Shown here in pieces: positions 23,791-31,053 of a DNA stretch of 36,032 bases (its first letter is position 1; every line of letters begins with the position of its first letter). The notes under the pieces are model-generated. The model ran no database searches, was not told where the DNA came from, and saw only the letters and a list, made by a program, of their open reading frames with translations. Source of the DNA: DASSBR01 sp035688265 (GTDB lineage: Bacteria; Pseudomonadota; Gammaproteobacteria; Natronospirales; DASSBR01); NCBI GenBank assembly GCA_035688265.1, contig DASSNE010000013.1:1-36032 (forward strand), given 5' to 3'. Position numbers and translations under genes: made by a program.

Positions 23791-23949
23791 GAGAGGGTGG
23801 GATTACTCCGGGCTATCCTGCCCTCCGCCCCTTCGGGGCCCGCCTGCGGCGGTTCAAATTCGCTCCCGGCGAATTTGTCGAACCCACGGTACCCGTAAGG
23901 GTACAACGGTTTTCGAGACCGTCCCGTTCGACCACTCCGGCACCTCTCC
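23791..23949 (-). pseudogene. tRNA-Ser copy 2, interrupted in the T-loop
   Basis: From the 5' acceptor to the T-loop this repeats the intact tRNA-Ser almost exactly (23879-23949). A 74-nt insert (23805-23878) then splits the T-loop, and the last T-stem and acceptor bases resume at 23791-23804. The 3' acceptor ends GAGAGC in place of GGAGAGG pairing and lacks CCA, so the gene is not functional unless processed in some unknown way. Confidence 0.85.
23805..23878. repeat. 74-nt structured insert, copy 1 (T-loop)
   Basis: Starts ACTCCGGGC and ends GAATTTGT, lying exactly between TT and CGA of the host tRNA. Contains a GCCCC-TTC-GGGGC hairpin and a perfect 9-bp hairpin CAAATTCGC-TCCCG-GCGAATTTG near its right end. 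No ORF. It looks like a REP- or MITE-like dispersed element. Confidence 0.7.
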
Positions 23950-23989
23950 GCATAAACTCAAACTTTAACCGGCGCCGCTTCGCGACGCT

Positions 23990-24110
23990 GTACAACGGTT
24001 TTACTCCGGGCATTCCTGCCCTCCGCCCTTCGGGCCCGCCTGCGGCGGTTCAAAATCGCTCCCGGCGTTTTTGTCGAGACCGTCCCATTCGACCACTCCG
24101 GCACCTCTGC
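23990..24110 (-). pseudogene. tRNA-Ser copy 3, truncated and interrupted in the anticodon loop
   Basis: The 5' acceptor, D arm and 5' anticodon stem (24075-24110) match tRNA-Ser with two changes. A 72-nt insert (24003-24074) splits the anticodon loop, and the copy ends in the variable arm, lacking the T arm and 3' acceptor. Confidence 0.8.
24003..24074. repeat. 72-nt structured insert, copy 2 (anticodon loop)
   Basis: Same ends as copy 1 (ACTCCGGGC ... TTTTTGT) and the same flanks, TT on the left and CGA on the right. The right-hand hairpin is CAAAATCGC-TCCCG-GCGTTTTTG: one stem position has changed on both sides and stays paired, one has become a mismatch. Confidence 0.7.
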
Positions 24111-24147
24111 GCAGAAAAGCTAATTTTTTATTCAGCGCTAATTACGC

Positions 24148-24250
24148 AGGGGGGATTACTGCAGGCCTTCTGCTTTCGCCCCTTCGGCGGTCACATTCGC
24201 TCCGGCGAATTTGCCGAATTCATCCCAATTGTCCAGTCCGGCACCTCTCG
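24148..24250 (-). pseudogene. tRNA-Ser copy 4, heavily decayed, with a decayed insert
   Basis: Only the 5' acceptor/D region (24215-24250) is still recognisable. A shortened insert (24158-24214) keeps the ACT start, a CCTTCGG hairpin loop and an ATTCGC-TCCG-GCGAAT stem, and again ends next to CGA. The left flank looks like T-arm sequence, so this copy may be a recombinant. The preceding linkers (TAATTTTTTA with AGCGCT) also repeat those after copy 1. Confidence 0.6.
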
Positions 24251-24262
24251 ACTTGCAACCGA

Positions 24263-24268
24263 TATAAT
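24263..24268 (+). promoter_or_regulatory. -10 element upstream of mltF
   Basis: A perfect TATAAT about 53 bp before the mltF start. No clear -35 at 17 bp. It lies just past the decayed tRNA array. Confidence 0.4.
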
Positions 24269-24321
24269 GTCGCAAATGACCGGCCGGGTCGCCATTCTAC
24301 AACAACTGTACCTGGTAGCCT

Positions 24322-25791
24322 ATGCGTCTGAGCCAGATAACAATGGGGCTGCGAACAGGACGATCGATCGCCAGGACAGTTGTGTCCTGCGCAACAGGGG
24401 TTTCTGCGCGGCTCGCTTGTGCTGCCGTGGTCGCCCTGATGCTGGCGACCTGTGCGCAGCGGCCGTCATTGCTGGCGCAAATCAAGCAGCTCGGCGTATT
24501 GCGCGTGGTCACGCGCAACAGCCCTACGACGTTTTATTTCGGTCCCCACGGGCCCACCGGCTTCGAATACGATCTCGCCAAACTGTTTGCCGATAGCCTC
24601 GGCGTGCGGCTTGAGATTTACGCACCCCTCAGCTTGAGAAACGTGCTTGACGCGGTGGGAGACGGGCGCGCCGACATTGCGGCGGCAGGTCTGAGCGTCA
24701 CTCGCACGCGCGAGAAGCGGCTGCGCTTCGGGCCGCCTTACCAGTACGTCACGCAAAAAGTCATTTACCGTTATGGCGAGCCGCGCCCCGATTCGCCGGC
24801 GGATCTCGTCGGCCACAAGCTGGTCGTGCTGGCCGGCAGCTCGCATGCGGCCCGGCTGAAGGTGCTGCAGCACGCGTATCCGCAGTTGAAGTGGACTGCG
24901 AGCGACGATGTCGAAAGCGAGGAACTGCTGGGCCGGGTGGCGCGCGGTGAACTGGATTACACCGTCGCCGATTCCAACGAATTCGAACTCGATCGCCGCT
25001 ATTACCCTGAATTGCGCGCGGCGTTCAATCTCAAGCCGCCGGAGCCGGTCGCGTGGGCGTTCCGCCGCGGCGACGACTTGAGTCTCTACGACGCGGCGAT
25101 TGCGTTCTTCGCCCGCATTCGCGCCGACGGGAAGCTGGCGCAGATCACCGAGCGTTATTACGGCCACAGCGATAATTTCGACTACGTCGGCACGCGCACC
25201 TTCATCCACGACGTCAAAACGCTGCTGCCGACCTACCGCCAATGGTTCAAGGAGGCGGCGCAAGAGACCGGCATAGATTGGCGGCTGCTCGCCGCTATCG
25301 GTTATCAAGAATCGCACTGGAACGCGCATGCGGTGTCGCCGACCGGCGTGCGCGGCGTGATGATGCTGACGCTCGACACCGCCGGCGACCTCGGTATCGA
25401 CAATCGCATCAACCCGAAGCAAAGTATCCTCGGCGGTGCGCAGTATTTCGCGCTGATGAAGTCGCGCATCCCGGACGAAGTGCAGGAGCCGGACCGGACG
25501 TGGATGGCGCTGGCTGCTTACAACATCGGCCTTGGCCATATCATGGATGCACGCGAAATTACGCGCGAGCGCGGCGGCAACCCGAACCGCTGGATGGACG
25601 TGCGGGCCAGCCTGCCGCTGCTGACGGAAAAGAAGTGGTATTCGCAGACGACCTACGGCTACGCGCGCGGCGAGGAACCGCTGATCTACGTCGCCAATAT
25701 CCGCAGCTACTACAGCATTCTGAACTGGATCACGACCCGTCCGCAGCAGCCGCCACCCGAAATCGAAACTGCCGCCACGGCGTCGAATTAG
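24322..25791 (+). CDS. mltF: Membrane-bound lytic murein transglycosylase F (MltF)
   Basis: A 489-aa envelope enzyme that cleaves peptidoglycan to 1,6-anhydro products and carries a regulatory ABC-substrate-binding-type module. A hydrophobic stretch (about 31-43) ends L-A-T-C, with Thr before the putative lipid-bearing Cys44, an atypical lipobox. Residues about 57-285 form the SBP3-like domain (L-G-V-L-R-V-V-T-R-N, G-F-E-Y-D-L-A). The SLT domain follows with catalytic Glu330 (G-Y-Q-E-S-H-W-N), S-P-T-G-V-R-G-V-M-M-L-T and A-A-Y-N-I-G-L-G-H. The start is uncertain (ATG also at 24343). It converges on tadA with overlapping stops; mltF near tadA and guaAB is known gammaproteobacterial order. Confidence 0.92.
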   Translation: MRLSQITMGLRTGRSIARTVVSCATGVSARLACAAVVALMLATCAQRPSLLAQIKQLGVLRVVTRNSPTTFYFGPHGPTGFEYDLAKLFADSLGVRLEIYAPLSLRNVLDAVGDGRADIAAAGLSVTRTREKRLRFGPPYQYVTQKVIYRYGEPRPDSPADLVGHKLVVLAGSSHAARLKVLQHAYPQLKWTASDDVESEELLGRVARGELDYTVADSNEFELDRRYYPELRAAFNLKPPEPVAWAFRRGDDLSLYDAAIAFFARIRADGKLAQITERYYGHSDNFDYVGTRTFIHDVKTLLPTYRQWFKEAAQETGIDWRLLAAIGYQESHWNAHAVSPTGVRGVMMLTLDTAGDLGIDNRINPKQSILGGAQYFALMKSRIPDEVQEPDRTWMALAAYNIGLGHIMDAREITRERGGNPNRWMDVRASLPLLTEKKWYSQTTYGYARGEEPLIYVANIRSYYSILNWITTRPQQPPPEIETAATASN

Positions 25792-26291
25792 GCCTGGCGT
25801 CGCGCGACGAAAAACTGCCGAAGCTGCGTGCTCGCCTCGTCCGACAGGATACCGCCCTCGACCACAACCCGATGGTTAAGCTGCGGCAGTGCAAAAATAT
25901 TCGCGATACTGCCGGCCGCGCCGGCCTTCGGATCGGCAGCCCCGTATACCAGCCGCGCGACTCGCGCATGCACGATGGCGCCCGCGCACATCGCGCAGGG
26001 TTCGAGAGTGACATAGAGGGTGGTGCCGGGGAGCCGGTAGTTGGCGAGAGTGTTCGCGCCATCCCGCAACGCGGCGATTTCGGCATGGGCCGTCGGATCG
26101 TGCGCACCGATAGGATGATTCCAGCCCTCGCCGACGATCTCCCCGTCCTTCACCAGCACCGCGCCGACCGGCACTTCGCCGCCGGCTTCAGCACACGCCG
26201 CGAGTTCGAGCGCGCGGCGCATGAAGGTTGCATCGAGGTTCGCGGTTAGTTCCCCGCTTACCTCTGACCCCTGACCACTGACCGGATTCAT
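25788..26291 (-). CDS. tadA: tRNA-specific adenosine deaminase TadA
   Basis: Converts adenosine to inosine at tRNA wobble position 34. Zinc-site motifs are H69-A-E71 and P-C99-A-M-C102, with V-P-V-G-A-V-L-V upstream. The gene starts at an ATG overlapping the guaA stop (ATGA), giving 167 aa. The first 23 residues are unlike other TadA proteins because four 7-bp repeats (26257-26284) lie inside the coding region and encode P-V-S-G-Q-G-S-E-V-S. A second ATG at 26222 (M-R-R-A-L-E-L) would bypass them and give a product slightly shorter than E. coli TadA. Which start is used cannot be told here. Confidence 0.92.
   Translation of the reverse strand: MNPVSGQGSEVSGELTANLDATFMRRALELAACAEAGGEVPVGAVLVKDGEIVGEGWNHPIGAHDPTAHAEIAALRDGANTLANYRLPGTTLYVTLEPCAMCAGAIVHARVARLVYGAADPKAGAAGSIANIFALPQLNHRVVVEGGILSDEASTQLRQFFVARRQA
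26257..26284 (-). repeat. Heptanucleotide tract A, inside tadA N-terminus
   Basis: Four 7-bp units. Read on the minus strand from 26283 the phase is GGTCAGT, GGTCAGG, GGTCAGA, GGTAAGC; on the plus strand from 26257 they are CTTACCT, CTGACCC, CTGACCA, CTGACCG. Confidence 0.75.
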
Positions 26292-27925
26292 TCCCATTCA
26301 ATCGTTGCCGGCGGTTTGCCCGACACGTCATACACGACGCGGGAGATGCCATCGATCTCGTTGATGATCCGACGCGACACGTGGTCGAGAAACTCGTACG
26401 GCAGATGCGCCCAGCGGGCGGTCATGAAATCCACCGTTTCGACCGCGCGCAGCGCGACGACATAGTCGTAACGCCGGCCGTCGCCCATCACGCCGACGGA
26501 ACGTACCGGCAGAAATACCGCGAATGCCTGGCTGACCTTGTCGTACAGCGACTGGCGGCGCAGTTCGTCGATGAAGATGTGGTCGGCGCGCCGCAGCAGA
26601 TCGGCATACGGCTTTTTCACTTCGCCGAGAATGCGTACGCCGAGCCCCGGCCCCGGGAACGGATGGCGATACACCATCTCGCGCGGCAGGCCGAGTTCGA
26701 CGCCGATCTTGCGCACCTCGTCCTTGAACAGTTCGCGCAGCGGCTCGATCAGCTTGAGCCGCATCGTCTCCGGCAGGCCGCCAACGTTGTGGTGCGACTT
26801 GATGACATGCGCCTTGCCGGTTTTGGCGGCGGCCGATTCGATCACGTCCGGGTAAATCGTACCTTGGGCGAGCCAGTCAATACCGGTCAATTTTTCGGCC
26901 TGTTCCTCGAACACCTCGATAAAGGTCCGGCCGATAATCTTGCGCTTCTGCTCGGGATCTGCGACACCCGCCAGCCGGTCGAGAAACCGCTTTTCAGCGT
27001 CGACGCGAATCACGTTGATCCCCATATGCTCGGCAAAGGTCGCCATGACCTGGTCGCCTTCATTCAGGCGCAGCAGGCCGTTGTCGACGAACACGCAGAC
27101 GAGCCGGTCGCCGATCGCTTCGTGCAGCAAAGCCGCGACCACCGACGAGTCGACGCCGCCGGACAGCGCCAGCAGCACCTTGCCATGCTCGCCGATCTGC
27201 TCGTGTACGCGCTGGATGCCGTCTTCGATGATGTTCGCCGACGTCCACGAGCCGCTGCAGCCGCAGATCTCGCGCACGAAGCGGCGCAGCAGCCGCGTAC
27301 CCTGCACAGTATGGGTCACTTCGGGATGGAACTGGATGCCGTAAAACCGGCGGCTGTCGTCCGCCATCGCCGCAACCGGCGCGTTATCGCTGATGCCGGC
27401 GGTACAGAAGCCTTGCGGCAGTTCCGCAACGCGGTCGCCGTGGCTCATCCACACGTCGAGCTGCGCGGAGCCGTCAGTATCGATGTGATCCTCGATGCCG
27501 GCAAACAGCTTCGACTCGCCCGCCACCCGCAGCCGCGCATAGCCGAACTCGCGCTCGCGGCTCGCCTCGACACGGCCGCCGAGCTGCGCCGCCATCGTGT
27601 GCATGCCGTAGCAGATGCCGAGCACCGGCACGCCCAGCTCGAATACCGCTTGCGGCACGCGCGGCGTGTCGCTGAATGTGGTGGACTCGGGCCCGCCGGA
27701 GAGAATCACGCCGCGTGGCGCGAAAGCATGCAGCGTCTCGGCATCAATGTCCGAATCGTGCAACTCGCAGTAAACGCCGGCTTCGCGCACGCGGCGCGCA
27801 ATCAACTGCGTGTACTGGGAACCGAAATCGAGGATCAGGATACGTTCGGCATGCAGCGGCTTTGCCGCTGCGGTACGCGGTAAGGGGTCCGCGGTCAGTG
27901 ATGAAGAATTTGGATCAGTAACCAT
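26288..27925 (-). CDS. guaA: GMP synthase (glutamine-hydrolysing) GuaA
   Basis: Makes GMP from XMP, glutamine and ATP, the last step of de novo guanylate synthesis. The 545-aa protein has a class I glutaminase domain with nucleophile Cys105 (L-G-I-C-Y-G-M) and Q-F-H-P-E-V. It also has an ATP-pyrophosphatase domain with the P-loop L-A-L-S-G-G-V-D-S-S, and a C-terminal dimerisation domain ending P-P-A-T-I-E-W-E. It is about 20 residues longer than the E. coli enzyme; the extra N-terminal part (residues about 9-20) is encoded by heptad tract B. Downstream tadA overlaps its stop, and guaB lies 52 bp upstream, so the three probably form one operon. Confidence 0.97.
   Translation of the reverse strand: MVTDPNSSSLTADPLPRTAAAKPLHAERILILDFGSQYTQLIARRVREAGVYCELHDSDIDAETLHAFAPRGVILSGGPESTTFSDTPRVPQAVFELGVPVLGICYGMHTMAAQLGGRVEASREREFGYARLRVAGESKLFAGIEDHIDTDGSAQLDVWMSHGDRVAELPQGFCTAGISDNAPVAAMADDSRRFYGIQFHPEVTHTVQGTRLLRRFVREICGCSGSWTSANIIEDGIQRVHEQIGEHGKVLLALSGGVDSSVVAALLHEAIGDRLVCVFVDNGLLRLNEGDQVMATFAEHMGINVIRVDAEKRFLDRLAGVADPEQKRKIIGRTFIEVFEEQAEKLTGIDWLAQGTIYPDVIESAAAKTGKAHVIKSHHNVGGLPETMRLKLIEPLRELFKDEVRKIGVELGLPREMVYRHPFPGPGLGVRILGEVKKPYADLLRRADHIFIDELRRQSLYDKVSQAFAVFLPVRSVGVMGDGRRYDYVVALRAVETVDFMTARWAHLPYEFLDHVSRRIINEIDGISRVVYDVSGKPPATIEWE
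27872..27899 (+). repeat. Heptanucleotide tract B, inside guaA N-terminus
   Basis: Four units on the plus strand: GGTACGC, GGTAAGG, GGTCCGC, GGTCAGT. They encode part of a non-conserved N-terminal extension of guaA on the minus strand. Confidence 0.65.
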
Positions 27926-27950
27926 TAAGGCCTCAAGTTGAACGATAGCC

Positions 27951-27971
27951 GCTTACCGCTTGCCGCTTACC
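27951..27971 (-). repeat. Heptanucleotide tract C, between guaA and guaB
   Basis: Three units, GCTTACC, GCTTGCC, GCTTACC on the plus strand, with a degenerate fourth (GATAGCC) at 27944-27950. On the minus strand the phase is GGTAAGC, GGCAAGC, GGTAAGC. Confidence 0.65.
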
Positions 27972-27977
27972 GCCGCG

Positions 27978-29444
27978 TCATTCGACGCGGTAGTTCGGCG
28001 CTTCCTTGGTGATCGTGACGTCATGCACGTGGCTCTCCTTGAACCCCGCGCCGGTGATGCGGACGAAATTCGGCCGGGTGCGCATCTCCTCGATCGTGGC
28101 GCTGCCGGTGTAGCCCATGCTCGAACGCAGCCCGCCGATCAACTGCTGGATGATCGCGACCACGCTGCCCTTGTACGGCACGCGCCCCTCGATGCCTTCC
28201 GGCACCAGCTTTTCGATTTCCTCGGTCGGGTCCTGGAAGTAGCGGTCGCTGGAACCGTACTTGCCGGCCATCGCGCCCAGCGAGCCCATCCCGCGATAGG
28301 ACTTGTACGAACGGCCCTGGTACAGCTCGACTTCGCCGGGGGCTTCCTCGGTGCCGGCGAACAGGCTGCCGAGCATCACCGAATAGGCGCCCGCCGCGAT
28401 GGCCTTGGCGACGTCGCCGGAAAACCGGATGCCGCCATCGGCAATCAGCGGAATGCCGCTGCCTTCCAGTTCCGCCGCGACGTTGCCGACGGCGGAAATT
28501 TGCGGTACGCCGACGCCGGCGATAATGCGCGTGGTGCAAATCGAGCCGGGGCCAATGCCGACCTTGACGCCGTCCGCGCCGGCATCGACCAGTGCGCGCG
28601 CCGCCTCGGCAGTGACGATATTGCCGCCGATCACGGCCAGATCGGGGTGCGCCTGCTTGATCGCGCGCACCCGGTCGATCACGCCCTTGCTGTGGCCGTG
28701 CGAAGTATCGACGACCACCACATCGACACCGGCATCGACCAGCGCCGCGACACGCGATTCGGTATCCGCCGCAGTGCCGACTGCGGCGCCGACCCGCAGC
28801 CGACCGTGCTCGTCCTTGCAGGCGCTCGGGTAGTCCTTCGCCTTCTGGATGTCCTTCACGGTGATCATGCCGCGCAACTGGAACTTGTCGTTGATCACCA
28901 GGATCTTCTCGATCCGGTGCTGGTGCAGCCGGTCGACCACTTCGTCCTTGTCGGCGCCCTCGCTGACCGTGACAAGCTTCTCCTTGGGCGTCATCGCCTG
29001 CGTAATCGGCGCGTCGTAGCGCGTCTCGAAACGCAGGTCGCGGCTGGTGACGATGCCGACCAGATCTTCGCCGTCGACGACCGGCACGCCGGAAATCTGG
29101 TGCGCCCGCGTCAGTTCCATCACCTCGCGAATCGTCGCCGTCGGCGCGACCGTGATCGGGTCCTTGATGACGCCGCTTTCGAATTTCTTCACCAGCCGCA
29201 CCTGGCGCGCCTGCTCGGCCGGCGTCATGCTCTTGTGGATGATGCCGATGCCGCCTTCCTGGGCGAGCGCAATCGCGAGCCGCGCCTCGGTGACGGTGTC
29301 CATCGCCGACGACAGCAGCGGGATATTGAGCGCGATGTCGCGGGTGAGTTGGGTACGAAGATCGACGTCGCGCGGCAAGACGGCCGAAAAAGCCGGTTGC
29401 AGCAGGACATCATCGAAGGTGAGAGCCTCTTGGGCGATGCGCAT
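27978..29444 (-). CDS. guaB: Inosine-5'-monophosphate dehydrogenase GuaB
   Basis: Oxidises IMP to XMP with NAD, the committed step toward GMP. The 488-aa protein has the TIM-barrel core with catalytic Cys303 in G-P-G-S-I-C-T-T-R. A tandem CBS (Bateman) module is inserted at about residues 90-205. The flap loop has R-G-M-G-S-L-G-A-M and the C-terminus fits the family. GGGGTAGG precedes the ATG. It is first in a guaB-guaA-tadA operon and divergent from xseA. Confidence 0.97.
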   Translation of the reverse strand: MRIAQEALTFDDVLLQPAFSAVLPRDVDLRTQLTRDIALNIPLLSSAMDTVTEARLAIALAQEGGIGIIHKSMTPAEQARQVRLVKKFESGVIKDPITVAPTATIREVMELTRAHQISGVPVVDGEDLVGIVTSRDLRFETRYDAPITQAMTPKEKLVTVSEGADKDEVVDRLHQHRIEKILVINDKFQLRGMITVKDIQKAKDYPSACKDEHGRLRVGAAVGTAADTESRVAALVDAGVDVVVVDTSHGHSKGVIDRVRAIKQAHPDLAVIGGNIVTAEAARALVDAGADGVKVGIGPGSICTTRIIAGVGVPQISAVGNVAAELEGSGIPLIADGGIRFSGDVAKAIAAGAYSVMLGSLFAGTEEAPGEVELYQGRSYKSYRGMGSLGAMAGKYGSSDRYFQDPTEEIEKLVPEGIEGRVPYKGSVVAIIQQLIGGLRSSMGYTGSATIEEMRTRPNFVRITGAGFKESHVHDVTITKEAPNYRVE

Positions 29445-29477
29445 GACCTACCCCGCGGGACGGTGGTAAATCGCGTA

Positions 29478-29486
29478 ATTATAACA
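29478..29486 (-). promoter_or_regulatory. extended -10 promoter of guaB
   Basis: On the minus strand TGT is followed by TATAAT (29478-29483), an extended -10 element placing transcription at about 29471, a leader of about 27 nt. The tract of heptads begins 13 bp further upstream. Confidence 0.6.
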
Positions 29487-29498
29487 GACTCGGGATTC

Positions 29499-29533
29499 AG
29501 GACTGAGTGCTAAGGACTTAGGACTAAGTGAAG
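29499..29533 (+). repeat. Heptanucleotide tract D1, degenerate AGGACTN units
   Basis: AGGACTG, AGTGCTA, AGGACTT, AGGACTA and AGTGAAG follow one another in 7-bp phase between the guaB and xseA promoters. They are roughly complementary to tract D2, so the two could fold together. Confidence 0.6.
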
Positions 29534-29556
29534 AAAAGAGCAGAAGCCGCTCTTGA

Positions 29557-29605
29557 CTCAGTCCTCAGTCCTCAGTCCTCAGTCCTCAGTCCTCAGTCCT
29601 CAGTC
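29557..29605 (+). repeat. Heptanucleotide tract D2, seven perfect CTCAGTC units
   Basis: Seven identical tandem copies of CTCAGTC (49 bp). Reverse-complement phase is GGACTGA. The tract ends just before the putative -35 of xseA. Confidence 0.9.
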
Positions 29606-29606
29606 C

Positions 29607-29635
29607 TTTGCATGCTACTGCCGCGTCGTTATGAT
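29607..29635 (+). promoter_or_regulatory. promoter of xseA
   Basis: TTTGCA (29607-29612) and TATGAT (29630-29635) are 17 bp apart. The start point would be within a few bases of the xseA ATG at 29645, and no Shine-Dalgarno sequence is seen, so the leader is absent or very short. Confidence 0.4.
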
Positions 29636-29644
29636 GTTCCCCCG

Positions 29645-31009
29645 ATGACCCCCGACCTCTTCGACCGCAAAATCTACTCGGTTTCCGAACTCGGCGCCGC
29701 CGCGCGGATGCTGCTCGAAGAGCACTTCCCGTCGGTCTGGATCCAGGGCGAAATCTCCAATCTCGCCCGCCCCGGCTCCGGCCACTGGTACTTCACGCTG
29801 AAGGATGACGCCGCGCAGGTGCGCTGCGCGATGTTCCGCATGGACAACCGGCGGGTCCGGTTCACGCCGAAGGACGGCATGCTGATCCTGCTGCGCGCGC
29901 GCGTCAGCCTGTACCCGCAACGCGGCGATTTTCAGCTGATCTGCCAATCGATGGAGCCCGCCGGCGAAGGCGCGCTGCGCCAGGCATTCGAGGCGCTGAA
30001 GGAAAAACTGGCGGCCGAAGGCCTGTTCGATGAGGCCAGCAAGCGGCCGCTGCCGGCGCTACCGCGCACCATCGGCGTGATTACTTCGCCGACCGGCGCC
30101 GCGATCCGCGACATCCTGAGCACCCTCGCCCGGCGCTGGCCGCTGGCGCGGGTCCGCCTGTACCCGACGGCCGTGCAGGGTGCGCAGGCTGCACCTGAAA
30201 TCTGCGCCGCCCTCGCTCGCGCGTCGGCCGATGCTGCCTGCGATCTGCTGATTCTCGCCCGCGGCGGCGGCTCCCTCGAAGACCTGTGGGCGTTCAACGA
30301 TGAAGCGCTGGCGCGGGCCATTCGCGCCTCGGCGATCCCGGTGATTGCCGGCATCGGCCACGAAATCGACTTCACGATTGCGGACTTCGCCGCCGATTTG
30401 CGCGCGCCGACGCCCACCGGGGCGGCCGAGCACGCCGTGCCCGATCAGCGCGACGTGCTGCAGACGCTGGCGGAACGCGAGACGCGCCTGGTGCGTGAAT
30501 TCGATCGGCGCTTGTGCGCCGTCCGCGAACGCATCGATTGGGCGACACGGCGACTCGACCAGCTCCATCCGCGCGTGAAGCTGCAGCAACAGGCGCAACG
30601 GCTCGATGAGCTGACGGCGCGCCTCAGGCAATGCTCGAAAGCCAGGCTCAACGAACACCGCCAGCACTTCGCGCGCGTCGCCGCAGAGCTGCGCCAGCAC
30701 ACGCCGTGGCACCGGTTGCAGACGATGAACGAGCGGTTGTGCAGCTACCGCGAGCGGCTGCGTTTCGCGATACGGCAGAGCGTGACCGCGTCGCGCAATC
30801 ATTACCTGCTGGCCGCGCGCGGGCTCGACACCGTCAGCCCGCTGGCGACGCTCGAACGCGGCTACGCGATCGTCAGCGATGCGGATGGCCGGACGCTGAC
30901 TGATGCCGCCGCGGTACGTGTAGATGACGAAATCCGCGCCCGCCTCTCGCGCGGCGAATTGGTCGCAAAGGTAAAACATGTAGGAGCGAGCGCCGCTCGC
31001 GATTCATAA
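29645..31009 (+). CDS. xseA: Exodeoxyribonuclease VII large subunit XseA
   Basis: Catalytic subunit of the single-strand exonuclease ExoVII, which acts with XseB. The 454-aa protein has an N-terminal OB-fold (V-W-I-Q-G-E-I-S-N, G-H-W-Y-F-T-L-K-D-D). The catalytic core has P-R-T-I-G-V-I-T-S-P-T-G-A-A-I-R-D-I, A-R-G-G-G-S-L-E-D-L-W-A-F-N-D-E and G-I-G-H-E-I-D-F-T-I-A-D-F. A long coiled coil (about 280-400) and the C-terminal L-x-R-G-Y-A-I-V follow. The ATG at 29645 begins M-T-P-D-L-F and fits family length; an earlier start in the heptad tract is unlikely. The last nine residues and stop are encoded by a REP element. Confidence 0.95.
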   Translation: MTPDLFDRKIYSVSELGAAARMLLEEHFPSVWIQGEISNLARPGSGHWYFTLKDDAAQVRCAMFRMDNRRVRFTPKDGMLILLRARVSLYPQRGDFQLICQSMEPAGEGALRQAFEALKEKLAAEGLFDEASKRPLPALPRTIGVITSPTGAAIRDILSTLARRWPLARVRLYPTAVQGAQAAPEICAALARASADAACDLLILARGGGSLEDLWAFNDEALARAIRASAIPVIAGIGHEIDFTIADFAADLRAPTPTGAAEHAVPDQRDVLQTLAERETRLVREFDRRLCAVRERIDWATRRLDQLHPRVKLQQQAQRLDELTARLRQCSKARLNEHRQHFARVAAELRQHTPWHRLQTMNERLCSYRERLRFAIRQSVTASRNHYLLAARGLDTVSPLATLERGYAIVSDADGRTLTDAAAVRVDDEIRARLSRGELVAKVKHVGASAARDS

Positions 31010-31036
31010 TCATCGCGGCCGGCGGCCGCTCCTACA
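30979..31036. repeat. Paired inverted REP elements (REPIN-like) at the xseA 3' end
   Basis: TGTAGGAGCG (from 30979) and CGCTCCTACA (to 31036) are perfect inverted ends. Each arm contains its own GC hairpin (GAGC-gcc-GCTCGCGA on the left, TCGCGGCCGGCGGCC on the right), separated by TTCATAATCA. The sequence is of the gammaproteobacterial REP type. The left arm supplies the xseA stop codon. Confidence 0.8.
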
Positions 31037-31053
31037 AGACATAAGGGAACGCA

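Noticed and set aside
26381..27883. 500-codon frame antisense to guaA
   Set aside because: Shadow of a conserved GMP synthase gene; no independent coding evidence.
27960..29513. 517-codon frame antisense to guaB
   Set aside because: Shadow of a highly conserved IMP dehydrogenase gene.
29557..29605. CRISPR-like short repeats
   Set aside because: Units are contiguous 7-mers with no spacers and no cas genes are present.
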